A DNA stretch of 64,000 nucleotides, from contig CM082580.2 of assembly GCA_040954595.2 (NCBI GenBank), positions 1,364,001-1,428,000 of the forward strand, written 5' to 3'. The DNA is from Balanoglossus misakiensis. Taxonomy: Eukaryota > Hemichordata. A program made the position numbers and the translations under genes. Below are positions 52,211 through 60,683 of this stretch, in pieces; positions within the stretch are counted from its first letter, which is position 1, and each line of letters starts with the position of its first letter. The notes under the pieces were generated by a model that saw only the letters and a list, made by a program, of their open reading frames with translations, searched no databases and was not told where the DNA came from.

Positions 52211-53377
52211 ATTCCTGTTGATGTTGTTAATGTGAAACGCTCTAAATGGGTCCACAAGAACACTGAAGTATGTGCAGATAATAGTGAATCTTTGAAGCTG
52301 TCGCGACGTCAACAGTATGAACGTAGGTGTGAAACCTTATCAGCAGCCATAAATATTCATGTAGCAACTACAGATGTAAGCCCAGCCAAAGGTATAAATA
52401 AACCGAATGTACTACATCCACCAAAAGCAGCACTTGATGGTTTGTGGTATACTCTTGTTAATTCTGCCACTCCTGACCAAATGAAAACATTCTTCAGAAC
52501 CTCTCCCCAAATCAGTAAAAAAGTAATGCCATCAGTATTTGATAAATACATCAGTAAATTTGAGAAAAGTGAGAACAATTTGGTGAGGAGTGTCAGAACT
52601 ATGTATGAGGGCGGAGTACTATCCAAACGAAAATATAACTGTCTGAGGCAGAGTGAACTTCAGATGTTCTCCAACTTGAAACATCCTAGGAAAGCAGTAG
52701 AAATTCATTCTGGCTGTAGAATACCAAGACTGCTCCCATACACAAAAGTTGTACAGTATGTAAGTAACCTTGACATTGGAAATCTTGAGCCAATTATATC
52801 ATCTGAAGGCAAACAAGTCGGCTTAAAAAGAAACCCTGAGGAGTTGCTTATTAAGATTGCCAGTTTATATTTAAATATGGGGGAAACACAGCCTGATATT
52901 CTTAACTGGTTCGGTAAACAGGAGGGCTCATTTCAAATCAGTATAGGTGCTGACGGGGCTCCGTTTGGCAAACATGGACAGGCCACTGCATGGCTAGTTA
53001 GTTTCTTGAATGTGACCCACCGTGTTGCTAGCCCAGACCACAATTTTCTCCTATTAGGGGCAAACATAAAAGAGGATGACCCCATAATGATTGAATTTGC
53101 AATTGCATTGTCAAAAGACCTTGAGTGTATTGAGAAACGTAAATATAAAGTTGGCAGTCTTGATGTAACTTTTCAGGTGTCACTTTTACCCTTTGATCAG
53201 AAGGGATTGGCCAGTGTGTCTGGAGAACTAAGCAATGCAGCAAAGTATTTCAGCTCATTTGCTAACGTTCCAAAAATGATATTGATTGTATTGGAGCAGA
53301 AATTGGCCCAGGTCAGAAGTGGGATGAATGGAAATATCAGAAAAGAATTAAAGATGCAGAAGCTGTTGAAAAGTTGA
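52211..53377 (+). CDS. Candidate CMC transposase, exon 2 (first two catalytic regions)
   Basis: The acceptor is tctttcag/att at 52,210/52,211; phase 0 continues exon 1 with IPVDVVNVKRSKW. Counting from KRSKW as residues 2-6, the conserved stretch FQISIGADGAPFGKHG (D241) and later VSLLPFDQKGLASVSGELSN (D322) have the layout of an RNase H-like DDE transposase, as in the CACTA Tnp2 group: a DG motif followed ~80 residues later by a D. The intervening FLLLGANIKEDDP and helical region fit that fold. A single frameshift between about 53,263 and 53,278, at an A5 run, moves the frame, so the last ~35 codons before the stop at 53,377 are out of frame. Family assignment combines this motif reading with the terminal repeats. 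Confidence 0.7.
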   Translation: MPVDVVNVKRSKWVHKNTEVCADNSESLKLSRRQQYERRCETLSAAINIHVATTDVSPAKGINKPNVLHPPKAALDGLWYTLVNSATPDQMKTFFRTSPQISKKVMPSVFDKYISKFEKSENNLVRSVRTMYEGGVLSKRKYNCLRQSELQMFSNLKHPRKAVEIHSGCRIPRLLPYTKVVQYVSNLDIGNLEPIISSEGKQVGLKRNPEELLIKIASLYLNMGETQPDILNWFGKQEGSFQISIGADGAPFGKHGQATAWLVSFLNVTHRVASPDHNFLLLGANIKEDDPIMIEFAIALSKDLECIEKRKYKVGSLDVTFQVSLLPFDQKGLASVSGELSNAAKYFSSFANVPKMILIVLEQKLAQVRSGMNGNIRKELKMQKLLKS

Positions 53378-54345
53378 AGTCAACTAAGAAAATTAAAACT
53401 GGAAAGCCCAAAACAGTGCGACCCAAAATCACACAATTTATAGCCAGTCTGAGGTCAAGACAGGAATTTGTACCACCGTTGGGTAGATTTATTGATTGTG
53501 CCAAGGCTGAGCCATTGCATTTAAAGAACAATGCATGGCAATACTACTTCCAACGATTACTGATTGACGCAGTTGCCCACACTTCGGAAAAGGGTCGTGA
53601 AAATGGAGTTAAAATTGAGAATCTACCTAACGAGTCATATCTGTACAAATTCCTGTCTGCCCTAAAATATCAAGTAAAAGCTGGAAAGTTGTATAATAAG
53701 ATTGTAAAATACTTCAATGAAAATAGTGTCAAGTCAAATGCCAACATTAATGTGGTTTATCGCTTCACTGGTGAGGAGTCTCGCAAACTTGCTTGGCATT
53801 TCATAGGATTGGTATTAGCATTGAGAAGCGATACAGACAGACCAAAGCGTCGGGCTCAATTAGCTCTCTACACATATACTGGTATCTTGCTTAGAGATAT
53901 CACTTTGTTATTCTCACGATTCAACATAAATGAGGGAGATTTGCTTGTACTTAGGCATAAGTGTCGGTGGTACTTTAATCTACATTCCCTGTTTCTGAAT
54001 GTCAATAATACTGTGTGGCACATTGGTTATGTAGTCCCAAAACACACCACTAGTATCTATAAGCAATTCAGTCTGGGATTAGGCCTAAACACAATGGAAG
54101 GCAGAGAGGCAAAGCATCTACGCCTGCTAGAATTCAGTGAAAATTCTACACCTCAAAATAGGTGGGCCCTCATATTTCGACACGAATATGTGATGCTTTT
54201 TTGGCTGAGGAACAAAAGTCCAAAAGCTGACAACTATAGAAATGCAAATGTAGGTCAATTTGAGCTTAAAGAAAAAGAAAAATACATTCCCAGTCGATAT
54301 TATGAGAATGCAGGCTACTGTATGTGTGGCAATTTAAAAAAATGA
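53278..54345 (+). CDS. Candidate CMC transposase, C-terminal part (after frameshift)
   Basis: The downstream frame continues the same protein from NDIDCIGAEIGPGQKWDE. It includes a Lys-rich linker (KSTKKIKTGKPKTVRPK), then a long helical domain. Next comes the strongly patterned GLGLNTMEGREAKHLRLLEF, whose glutamate is a candidate third catalytic residue, followed by FRHEYVMLFWLRN. It ends in CMCGN, half of a zinc-ribbon-like motif. A second frameshift at the A-run near 54,335 separates it from MTACEICVDPIMDD (54,355-54,450), which supplies the matching CxxC and ends at a TGA. Both lesions fall in A homopolymers, so they could be true mutations or assembly errors. AATAAA signals follow at 54,575 and 54,714. 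Confidence 0.65.
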   Translation, partial: DIDCIGAEIGPGQKWDEWKYQKRIKDAEAVEKLKSTKKIKTGKPKTVRPKITQFIASLRSRQEFVPPLGRFIDCAKAEPLHLKNNAWQYYFQRLLIDAVAHTSEKGRENGVKIENLPNESYLYKFLSALKYQVKAGKLYNKIVKYFNENSVKSNANINVVYRFTGEESRKLAWHFIGLVLALRSDTDRPKRRAQLALYTYTGILLRDITLLFSRFNINEGDLLVLRHKCRWYFNLHSLFLNVNNTVWHIGYVVPKHTTSIYKQFSLGLGLNTMEGREAKHLRLLEFSENSTPQNRWALIFRHEYVMLFWLRNKSPKADNYRNANVGQFELKEKEKYIPSRYYENAGYCMCGNLKK

Positions 54346-54351
54346 AACAAT

Positions 54352-54450
54352 GACTGCCTGTGAAATATGTGTTGACCCAATTATGGATGACATAAAAAAA
54401 GCAGCTGTCACTGGTAAAATATCAAATAAACTCAAGAAACTTATGCTGTG
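54352..54450 (+). pseudogene. Displaced C-terminal tail of the candidate transposase
   Basis: A short open frame (TMTACEICVDPIMDDIKK to KLKKLML then TGA) in a different frame from the preceding coding block. It supplies a CxxC that would pair with the CxC at the end of the previous frame. I infer it is the true C-terminus separated by a frameshift in the A-run at about 54,335-54,342. Confidence 0.5.
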
Positions 54451-55303
54451 AACAATGATTGAATTTGAAACAGTGGATTGTGTCACTGTGTGCTACTTTA
54501 GAATTAAAGGATAACTATAGTATTAATTACATTACAGAATTATAAAGACTCATCTGTAGTTGAGAGCTGCATTTAATAAAAATGGAGATCACAAATCACA
54601 TGAATTCACACTTTTTGAACTGGAGATGATATGTTTCTTATGGGATTTTGTATATGTGTGCATGTATGGGGACAGGGAAATTGAAACTTATCTTACCACT
54701 ATTAAGTATTGTGAATAAACCCTTAATCGTATAGTGATTGCAGTGCTTTGCAAAATTAAAATGTATGACATACATAAGCTTGATAGAAAAGTTTTACATT
54801 TTTCTTGAGGAGTTGTTTATTCTGCACCTGCACGAAATTTTAATGAATTTGTGAAAAAATAAAGAATTAAGTCTCATCAAATTCTTGATATTTATAAATT
54901 TTGTCATGGAATTAATTGTAAATATTAATTAAATTTAGACCAGAAATCCTGGTTAACTGTTAGATGAGCAGTTTTGATTGACTTATCAATGTTGATTGTA
55001 GGTAACATACATTTTTTTCTGAAACTAATGAAAAATCTATGTTACAATAATGATGGAAAAAAAGAATTTTACAGTTTAGGAAATTTTGTAAACATTATCT
55101 GTTCATTTGTATTGAATGTAGATAAATAAAGACAAGTGATGAATTTTTGAGTCTTCTAATTTTCCTTTTTTTATTTGAATATATGTCAATTGTGAGAGGA
55201 CTGTCTTGACAGACTGATACATCTACACTGAACAACATGTGCCACAGATCAGGAAAAAAATGTTCCTCAGATGGGTTGAATCAGTGTGAAAAATCAATAG
55301 GGT
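54451..55303. other. Intergenic region between the two convergent transposon genes
   Basis: AT-rich, without reading frames. It carries poly(A) signals for the plus-strand gene (AATAAA at 54,575 and 54,714) and a reverse-complement signal (tttatt at 55,170) for the minus-strand gene, so it is a shared 3' region. Confidence 0.55.
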
Positions 55304-55954
55304 TCAGTTCTCTGGATGTAATGGAATTCCATGTTTGTTCCAGGCACCAAAGCTGAATCTAACAGCAACAGTCTCCCTGTTGATAAAATATTTCACAACA
55401 CAGGGCTTCTCAGGTGTGAATATAACAGCTACCCTCTTTCCACGGACTTTCTTCTCTAGGATATTCTCTGTATGCTGACCGATAGCGCCCTCGTAGCAAT
55501 AACCTTTCCGTATCACATACAATAGCTTCAAGGAACTTGTGAAGGTCAAGGTTATGATAGCCCTGGAGGTCTTCTCGTCGATACCAAAACCGGTCCGAGT
55601 AGCAAACTGATGAAAAACATCAAATACTTCCCTCGGCATTTGTCGTGTAAAGCTGCTTTGCCATGGTGACCTTAACGACGGGGATGTTGACAGCCGAGCG
55701 TAGAAGGTCTTCTGCCAGTAGGTCATATCACGCTGAAACATGGGAAATACGGCGACGTCACGCCAACGAATCTTGTCCTTTGACAGCTTGTCGTTTCGAA
55801 ATATGGCCCTTGTTGTCACATCCTCAAGTTCATCAAAGAGTGGGTGTATATACAGATTGTCCGACACGCATTTTTTACGTTTAAGCACAGATTTTGCCTC
55901 TCGCAATTTGCGTTTTATAACTTTCTCGGCATCGATCAACACGGGCGCCGCCAT
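55304..55954 (-). CDS. Second gene of the CACTA-like transposon, unrecognised protein
   Basis: An intact 216-residue open frame starting MAAPVLIDAEKV with a good start context (caagATGgcg). It begins only ~85 bp inside the element's right end and converges with the candidate transposase. The N-terminal third is basic (KRKLREAKSVLKRKK). The middle has WRDVAVFPMFQRDMTYWQK, and the C-terminal half alternates hydrophobic strands (RAIITLTFTSSLKLLYVIRKG, KRVAVIFTPEKPCVVKYF, ETVAVRFSFGAW). No known domain is evident to me. Two-gene organisation is usual for CACTA elements, where the second product binds subterminal repeats, but that role here is inference. It is intact, unlike its partner. Confidence 0.65.
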   Translation of the reverse strand: MAAPVLIDAEKVIKRKLREAKSVLKRKKCVSDNLYIHPLFDELEDVTTRAIFRNDKLSKDKIRWRDVAVFPMFQRDMTYWQKTFYARLSTSPSLRSPWQSSFTRQMPREVFDVFHQFATRTGFGIDEKTSRAIITLTFTSSLKLLYVIRKGYCYEGAIGQHTENILEKKVRGKRVAVIFTPEKPCVVKYFINRETVAVRFSFGAWNKHGIPLHPEN

Positions 55955-56038
55955 CTTGGCAATGCGTTGCTATGGTGAACATGGGAGCTCGCGCTTCGCG
56001 GAATACTGCCCAACATAGCTCTAGTATTTCCCGCAGTG

Positions 56039-56733
56039 TGTAACAGCTTTTCACCAAATTGGACCATTGGCGAATTGAACTCTCTGTACAGGATCCCATC
56101 TTTCATGATGAACTTCAACCTACCTCCATTCCTAGTCACTTTCTCGTCACCCAAAATTGCCTTCTCACGTAGTTTGTCAAGAGTGGAGTCTTCTTCTTGA
56201 GCTTGTTGAAGCTTCCCTGGCATCACCACTTCACCAACAGCTTTAGGTACTTTAAGCTCTCTGATTGGTTTTTGGTTGGCTATCTTCTGGGCTCTGGTCT
56301 CCACAGCATTTGCTAAACCTGGTACCTGTCCAACAGTTGTACACAGTCTACATGTCGGCAATGGTTCCTGCCATGTAGTATCAGGATTCGAAGGGTCAGA
56401 TACACCATCAATGTTGCCCAGTATTAAATCATACACATGGTTCATCATGCACAGTGCAGTAACATCACCAACAAAGTAAGGGGTATCAACTTTTATAGAG
56501 GCTACAGGTACTCTTCTAATAGTCCCATCTATCAGAACACACGTCCTGTACTCACCAGTCAGCTGATTACTTGACACCAGACTTCTTCGAACTACCACGC
56601 TACTACACCCACTATCACGCAAAACGCTAACCAGCTTACCATCGAGCAATCCCTTCATTACCGGCATCTTCTTCACTCCATGGGCACTACAAGCAGCACT
56701 CATCACTGGGAGCTTATGACCACATGGTAACAC
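56039..56733 (-). pseudogene. Gypsy protease and start of integrase region
   Basis: An open frame continuing the retroelement polyprotein. A retropepsin-like aspartic protease is marked by DGKLVSVLRDSGCSSVVVRR, with D40-S41-G42 as the catalytic DSG, followed by the hydrophobic strand VYDLILGNID that often holds the ILG motif. Downstream are a linker with PKAVGEVVMP and the pre-integrase segment EEDSTLDKLREKAI ... IMKDGILYREF. The frame then reads into the CACTA element at 56,038. At its start it is out of frame with Gag: the Gag frame stops at 56,745, and coding similarity in the protease frame begins slightly upstream of the methionine. That is either a lost or a programmed frameshift. Confidence 0.85.
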
Positions 56734-56744
56734 GAACTCCTTAT

Positions 56745-57484
56745 TCAGTGTTGCATCTGTTTAGCTATTTCCATTGCTACCACCATACATGCATAACCAG
56801 TGTCTAGTCCCCTGGGCTGTTGACGGTTGCCCCAATGTGTACATTCTTGTTTAGGTGGATAGTTTCTATCTTCTTCAGTTAACAATACCGCCGTCTTATG
56901 CATCTTTGGCTTACTTCTACAATCTTTGGCCATATGACCACCTTTACCACATACGAAGCACGTACCTTTAAAAACATGGGAACCATTGGTTTTGTTATTA
57001 AACTTATTTACTTGATTTGGATATACAGCAGGCTTGGTATTTGCTGTCGGCTGGCTCCTTGGATTATTCTTGGCATTACTTGGCAGTTTCCACCACCCTC
57101 GGGCATCTAAGTATTTTGAGGCAGTAGATACCATCTCTTGGACATTCTCTGGCCGTCGCTCTCTAATGAACATTGCCATGTCTCTGGAACATACTCCAAT
57201 AAACTGCTCTCGAAGTAACAGATCTGTAAGCCCATTGTACGTCTTTGGAGTACCAGCCAGTTCTACCCATCTGCCCAAATAGTCACCAATACGGTCCATA
57301 AACTTTTGAGCACTTTCATCATAATGTGGCATACACGAACGGAACTTGTCATGAAAACTCTCCTCACTTAACTGGTAAGCCCTCAATAACTCTGGTTTCA
57401 ATTCATCATAATTATTTGCAGACGCTGCAGGCATTTGGTTGTATGTGGATACATCCTTACCTTGTAACAATATGCACTGAGATT
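56745..57484 (-). pseudogene. Gag capsid with SCAN-like region and CCHC zinc knuckle
   Basis: Structural Gag protein of the Gmr1-like element. In this frame the true coding begins near ESQCILLQGKDV. The span FHDKFRSCMP through MVSTASKYLDAR (about 85 residues) includes GDYLGRWVELAG, LTDLLLREQFIGVC and MFIRERRPENVQEM. It has the helical pattern of the vertebrate SCAN domain, which is established to derive from the Gag of this retroelement group. A zinc knuckle CFVCGKGGHMAKDC follows, as in nucleocapsid proteins. The frame stops at 56,745 just before the protease frame. A frameshift near 57,484 separates it from the N-terminal Gag block. Confidence 0.88.
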
Positions 57485-57870
57485 CACCCCCAGTCATCTT
57501 TTTCCCACTTCTGAGCAGTGGCGTAGCGCTGAAAACGTTGAAGGTACGCATCCATATCATCAACATCCTCACGAAAACCCTGTAGTCTCGGAGCACGCGC
57601 TTTGGCCAAATTATTTTCAGTAACCTGCTGTTCTGTATTTTCCCCTTTCAATTTTAATTCTTGTAAGTGAATTTGCATTTTCAGTATCTCTCTCTCATGT
57701 TCCTCGCGCCGCCTATTATCTTCTCTCTGCTCCTCTCTCTCAGTAGCCCTAAGATCCCTCTGTCTAATTTGTTCCTCTCTAACATAATCTTTTAAAGCAG
57801 TCCCTTCCAACCCAAATTTTCTCCCTATCTTAGATATTCTTTCTGCATATATGCTTTGCTGTATCGCGAT
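57484..57870 (-). pseudogene. Gag N-terminal coiled-coil block
   Basis: The open frame runs from a stop at 57,871-57,873 with no in-frame ATG. It includes YAERISKIGRKFGLEG, then a highly charged heptad-like helix (REEQIRQRDLRATEREEQRE and on) likely to form a coiled coil, then RLQGFREDVDDMDAYLQRF, the start of capsid. The frame ends at 57,484, where the capsid continues one frame away, so one frameshift lies here. Loss of the start codon is a further defect. Confidence 0.8.
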
Positions 57871-58128
57871 TTACAACCCCCAGTTTGACAACCCCTAGCA
57901 GTACAGGGCATTCAGCACAAGTCAACACAGCCAAACGCACGACGCAAACCAACACGGCCCATATTATATAGCAGGAAACCACAAGCGCACATACAGTAAC
58001 AGTACTAGCCTACAGACCCAGCACCGTCTTCACAATTTGCAGAATCTCTACCTAGCAAAACCATGGTCTCCACTATATGGCAACAATTTATGATAGTATA
58101 CAAACAAATGCACAACAAAACGATAAAA

Positions 58129-58146
58129 CTCCCGGACGAGCCCCCA
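58129..58146 (-). promoter_or_regulatory. Primer binding site for tRNA-Pro
   Basis: On the minus strand the sequence TGGGGGCTCGTCCGGGAG lies two bases after the LTR end. It is complementary to the 3' end of tRNA-Pro at 17 of 18 positions, and is the same type of site used by murine gammaretroviruses. It fixes the LTR border and the orientation of the element. Confidence 0.9.
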
Positions 58147-58148
58147 AA

Positions 58149-59445
58149 TGTCAGAGGTGGAGGGCACCCCTCTGATTCCAGGATAAATATTGAGCAGCTC
58201 TCAGTGCCAAGGAGTAAACATCCGTGGATAAGGTATGGGGAGAAACTACACAAACCAGTGCGGATACAATAATACAGTTGATTTAATTTAAATCAATTAA
58301 ATAATATAAAGATAATACTAGGAATATAATTTTTGTGCACAATATGCACAATATCAAATGTCTCTGTCCTAACCAATTTAGCAGGTACAGGTATGCTGAT
58401 ACAATTGGTCATACAATACAATGGGTTACTTAATATATTACATAAATGAATATATTCACAATATCACTATAGTTTATTGTCTATTGCATATTGTCTAAAC
58501 AATGGTAAGTGTCACTTAGCTGTATATAACATTCATAGTAAACAATCATGATTCAACCACAATATGGGATGGAGTCCTGTATAGATGAACGATGTAGCGA
58601 CGATCCACATTACACATACAATCTGTGATACACCATGTTTTCTACCACTTGTAGTCCTCCAGTAGTCAAGTAAACACACTGAAGACTGACTTGTTAGATG
58701 CAAGTCTTGGGTTAAATGGCTGAATGAAAAATCAACAAACATTGACTGAAATGTCCACCTTAGCAACTGTTCACAAATGAATACTGACGTTTCTCAATAA
58801 TAATTATCAGAAATTTGGACTAGTTAAAGCGTCATGATTACATGTGATATCATGGAAAATTATGCTTTAACTATGACCGTCCTATTACTTACAAATTGTC
58901 GAATTTGACATAAATATCCATAAAATATAAATTTAAGTTATAGTAAATAAATAAACAAATACATTACTTACACGAGAATTCTTCACCACACTTCATGCTC
59001 AGCAATACCGGGTCTATAGGATGGTTCCACAGAACTCTGCTTGGAGCAATTTCCAGCCACACCACATACGACCATGCCAGCCACGCCAATCGCCCGACCA
59101 CACCGGTTTGCACTGAATAAGCACAATTCTGCTTTCTAGAAGTACTGAATTTACTTCCACTCGAATTGCAGAAACAGTGGTCCTGAGAGCACTAATGCGC
59201 GCTACAGCATTACATGGACACAGCAAGGTATGGTGCAATATTTCCCCTAGTATTTCTACTCACTGAGCAGGGAGACCCGACTTGTTGCTCCCTTCAAGAC
59301 CTAAATTGAAGTGTGCTCTCTTACTACACGAAACTTAGCTAACGAAGCCCTATTCATTAACATGACAATACACGGTGTCACTACACCTGAAATTATGCGG
59401 GCACCTGGGTTTCCACTGACTCCAGTACTACCTAATTATATGACA
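58149..59445 (-). mobile_element. 5' LTR of the Gmr1-like element
   Basis: In plus-strand reading the segment starts TGTCAGAGGTGG and ends ATATGACA, giving the short inverted ends TGTCA...TGACA expected of an LTR, with length 1,297 bp. The inner border is set by the primer site; the outer border by the TGACA end, immediately outside which the 25 bp dispersed repeat (59,446-59,470) begins. There is no second LTR in the window, so the outer border is not confirmed by comparison. Confidence 0.65.
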
Positions 59446-59470
59446 AGTTGGGACCGACAGTCGAGACCCA
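59446..59470 (+). repeat. 25 bp exact repeat, copy 2
   Basis: Identical to 42,526-42,550, starting agttgggaccgacag and lying directly next to the outer LTR end. It may be part of a dispersed repeat into which the retroelement inserted. Confidence 0.85.
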
Positions 59471-59659
59471 TACAGCATTACAATCAACAAATAGTAAAAA
59501 AAATAAAAAAGTAAACAAAAAACAGGAAAACATTTTAAAAATACAAATAAAATTATGAAACTACTAAAAAAACAAAACAAAAACAAAAACAACACAAAAA
59601 CACAAAACAACAAGCGAGGTCAATAAAGATTAACGCTTACAAAGATAGAAAAAGTAAGA
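59471..59659. repeat. A-rich low-complexity stretch
   Basis: The plus strand is mostly A with C interruptions (aaaacaaaacaaaaacaaaaac near 59,570). Some 60-residue open frames on the opposite strand are an effect of composition. It could be the degenerate tail of a retroposed sequence. Confidence 0.7.
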
Positions 59660-59857
59660 CTGTTGTGATTATTGCTGGAATAGGCAATGTTTTAATCTAC
59701 CTGCAAATACTGGTGTGACAAAGATTGTCGGCCAGTCAACATCACCAACGATATTAACAATATAAAAATAAATAAAATTTCAACGATTCAACTTCTTTTC
59801 TAGCTTCCTATCTGGATAGTTTGTTTTATTTTACTCTAAAGATCACCTTTCTTCTAG

Positions 59858-60018
59858 GCCACGTGGCAAGAGACGTTTTCAACTTCTACTATCATCGATG
59901 CGAGAGTACTATAGTATTCTCATATACACAGACAAAGGCCACCAAAATAAGAGAATCATTTGGTCAAATGGTAGAGGGCGCAAAAACAGATATTTCAAAT
60001 GACAAAATTTTCCGATAA
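59858..60018 (+). CDS. Candidate 3'-terminal exon, duplicate copy
   Basis: The same exon-like frame as 43,056-43,216: acceptor cttctag, 52 codons beginning HVARDVFNFYYHRC and ending TDISNDKIFR, then TAA. Compared with copy 1 it has two amino-acid changes and a changed acceptor base that keeps AG. No upstream exons are visible, so whether it is expressed is unknown. Confidence 0.38.
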
Positions 60019-60670
60019 ACGTGTTTAATCAAATCAAACTGTGCTCAATGGTATTCTTGCAAAAATTGAATACACATGAAACAAAATACAGCAACTGCCA
60101 TGAACAACAAGTTTATTCATGACAAAATTCAATTTTTTTAATCAGTGATTTCCATTATCAGCTGAAAACTAAAATTAGATTGTCATCTTGAACAGTATAA
60201 AATCAGCGAGCAATTAGACATTAAGTACCCAGCATACTAAAATAAAACCATGTAAACATGCACAATTAGATAATCAAAGATTTTTTATTTATTCACCATG
60301 ATGTTTTTAATTTATGTCAAATCAAAGTACTTGAAGTTATGGAAGATCAATTAAAATAGAAAACTGTAATTTTAATGGCTCGGTAATGTATCCAATTTCT
60401 GCCCAATATATGAAATTTCCGAGTCAGCAACTGAAGAATTCGTGGGGAAAATATTTACGTGATGTGTAACAGAATTCACTTGGAAGTAAGGAGTTTTTGT
60501 AAAATCAACATGCATATTACAATTTATTTGTAAAAACTTGATTGGCAATGGAAAATTGGCGTTTAAATATATAGTACTTCAAGATGAACAGATAAAATAT
60601 AAGTTATTACAGATGTCATTTTACGACAACAAGGAATGTTCAATCGTTCTTTAATATCTTTAATGATACC

Positions 60671-60683
60671 AGGTCAAAGGTCA
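60671..60683 (+). promoter_or_regulatory. DR1 motif, duplicate copy
   Basis: AGGTCAAAGGTCA is preserved exactly in the second copy of the duplicated segment, although bases close by have changed. Confidence 0.33.

Larger units (their letters stand above)
50565..56038. mobile_element. CACTA/EnSpm (CMC)-like DNA transposon nested in the gypsy integrase
   Basis: The left end is CACTACAG; the right end on the opposite strand is CACTGCGG. Farther in, both ends share ctatg followed by GGCAGTATT and CCG. TGT flanks both sides (50,562-50,564 and 56,039-56,041). Removing the 5,474 bp element plus one TGT puts the gypsy protein back into a single continuous frame, which confirms the exact borders. CACT-type termini with a 3 bp duplication are the hallmark of CACTA/EnSpm elements. 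It carries a spliced candidate transposase on the plus strand and a convergent second gene on the minus strand. Confidence 0.85.
48540..59445 (-). mobile_element. Gmr1-like Ty3/gypsy retrotransposon, degenerate and interrupted
   Basis: Reading right to left: LTR (59,445-58,149), tRNA-Pro primer site, Gag, protease, integrase, reverse transcriptase. Integrase precedes reverse transcriptase, the defining order of the Gmr1-like group of gypsy elements, which otherwise have RT-RH-INT. The element is inactive. Gag, the Gag-protease junction and RT are frameshifted, the RT catalytic motif is altered, and a 5.47 kb DNA transposon sits in the integrase zinc-finger region. RNase H, the polypurine tract and the downstream LTR are absent, because recognisable homology ends near 48,540. 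Net retroelement sequence is about 5.4 kb without the insertion. Confidence 0.88.
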
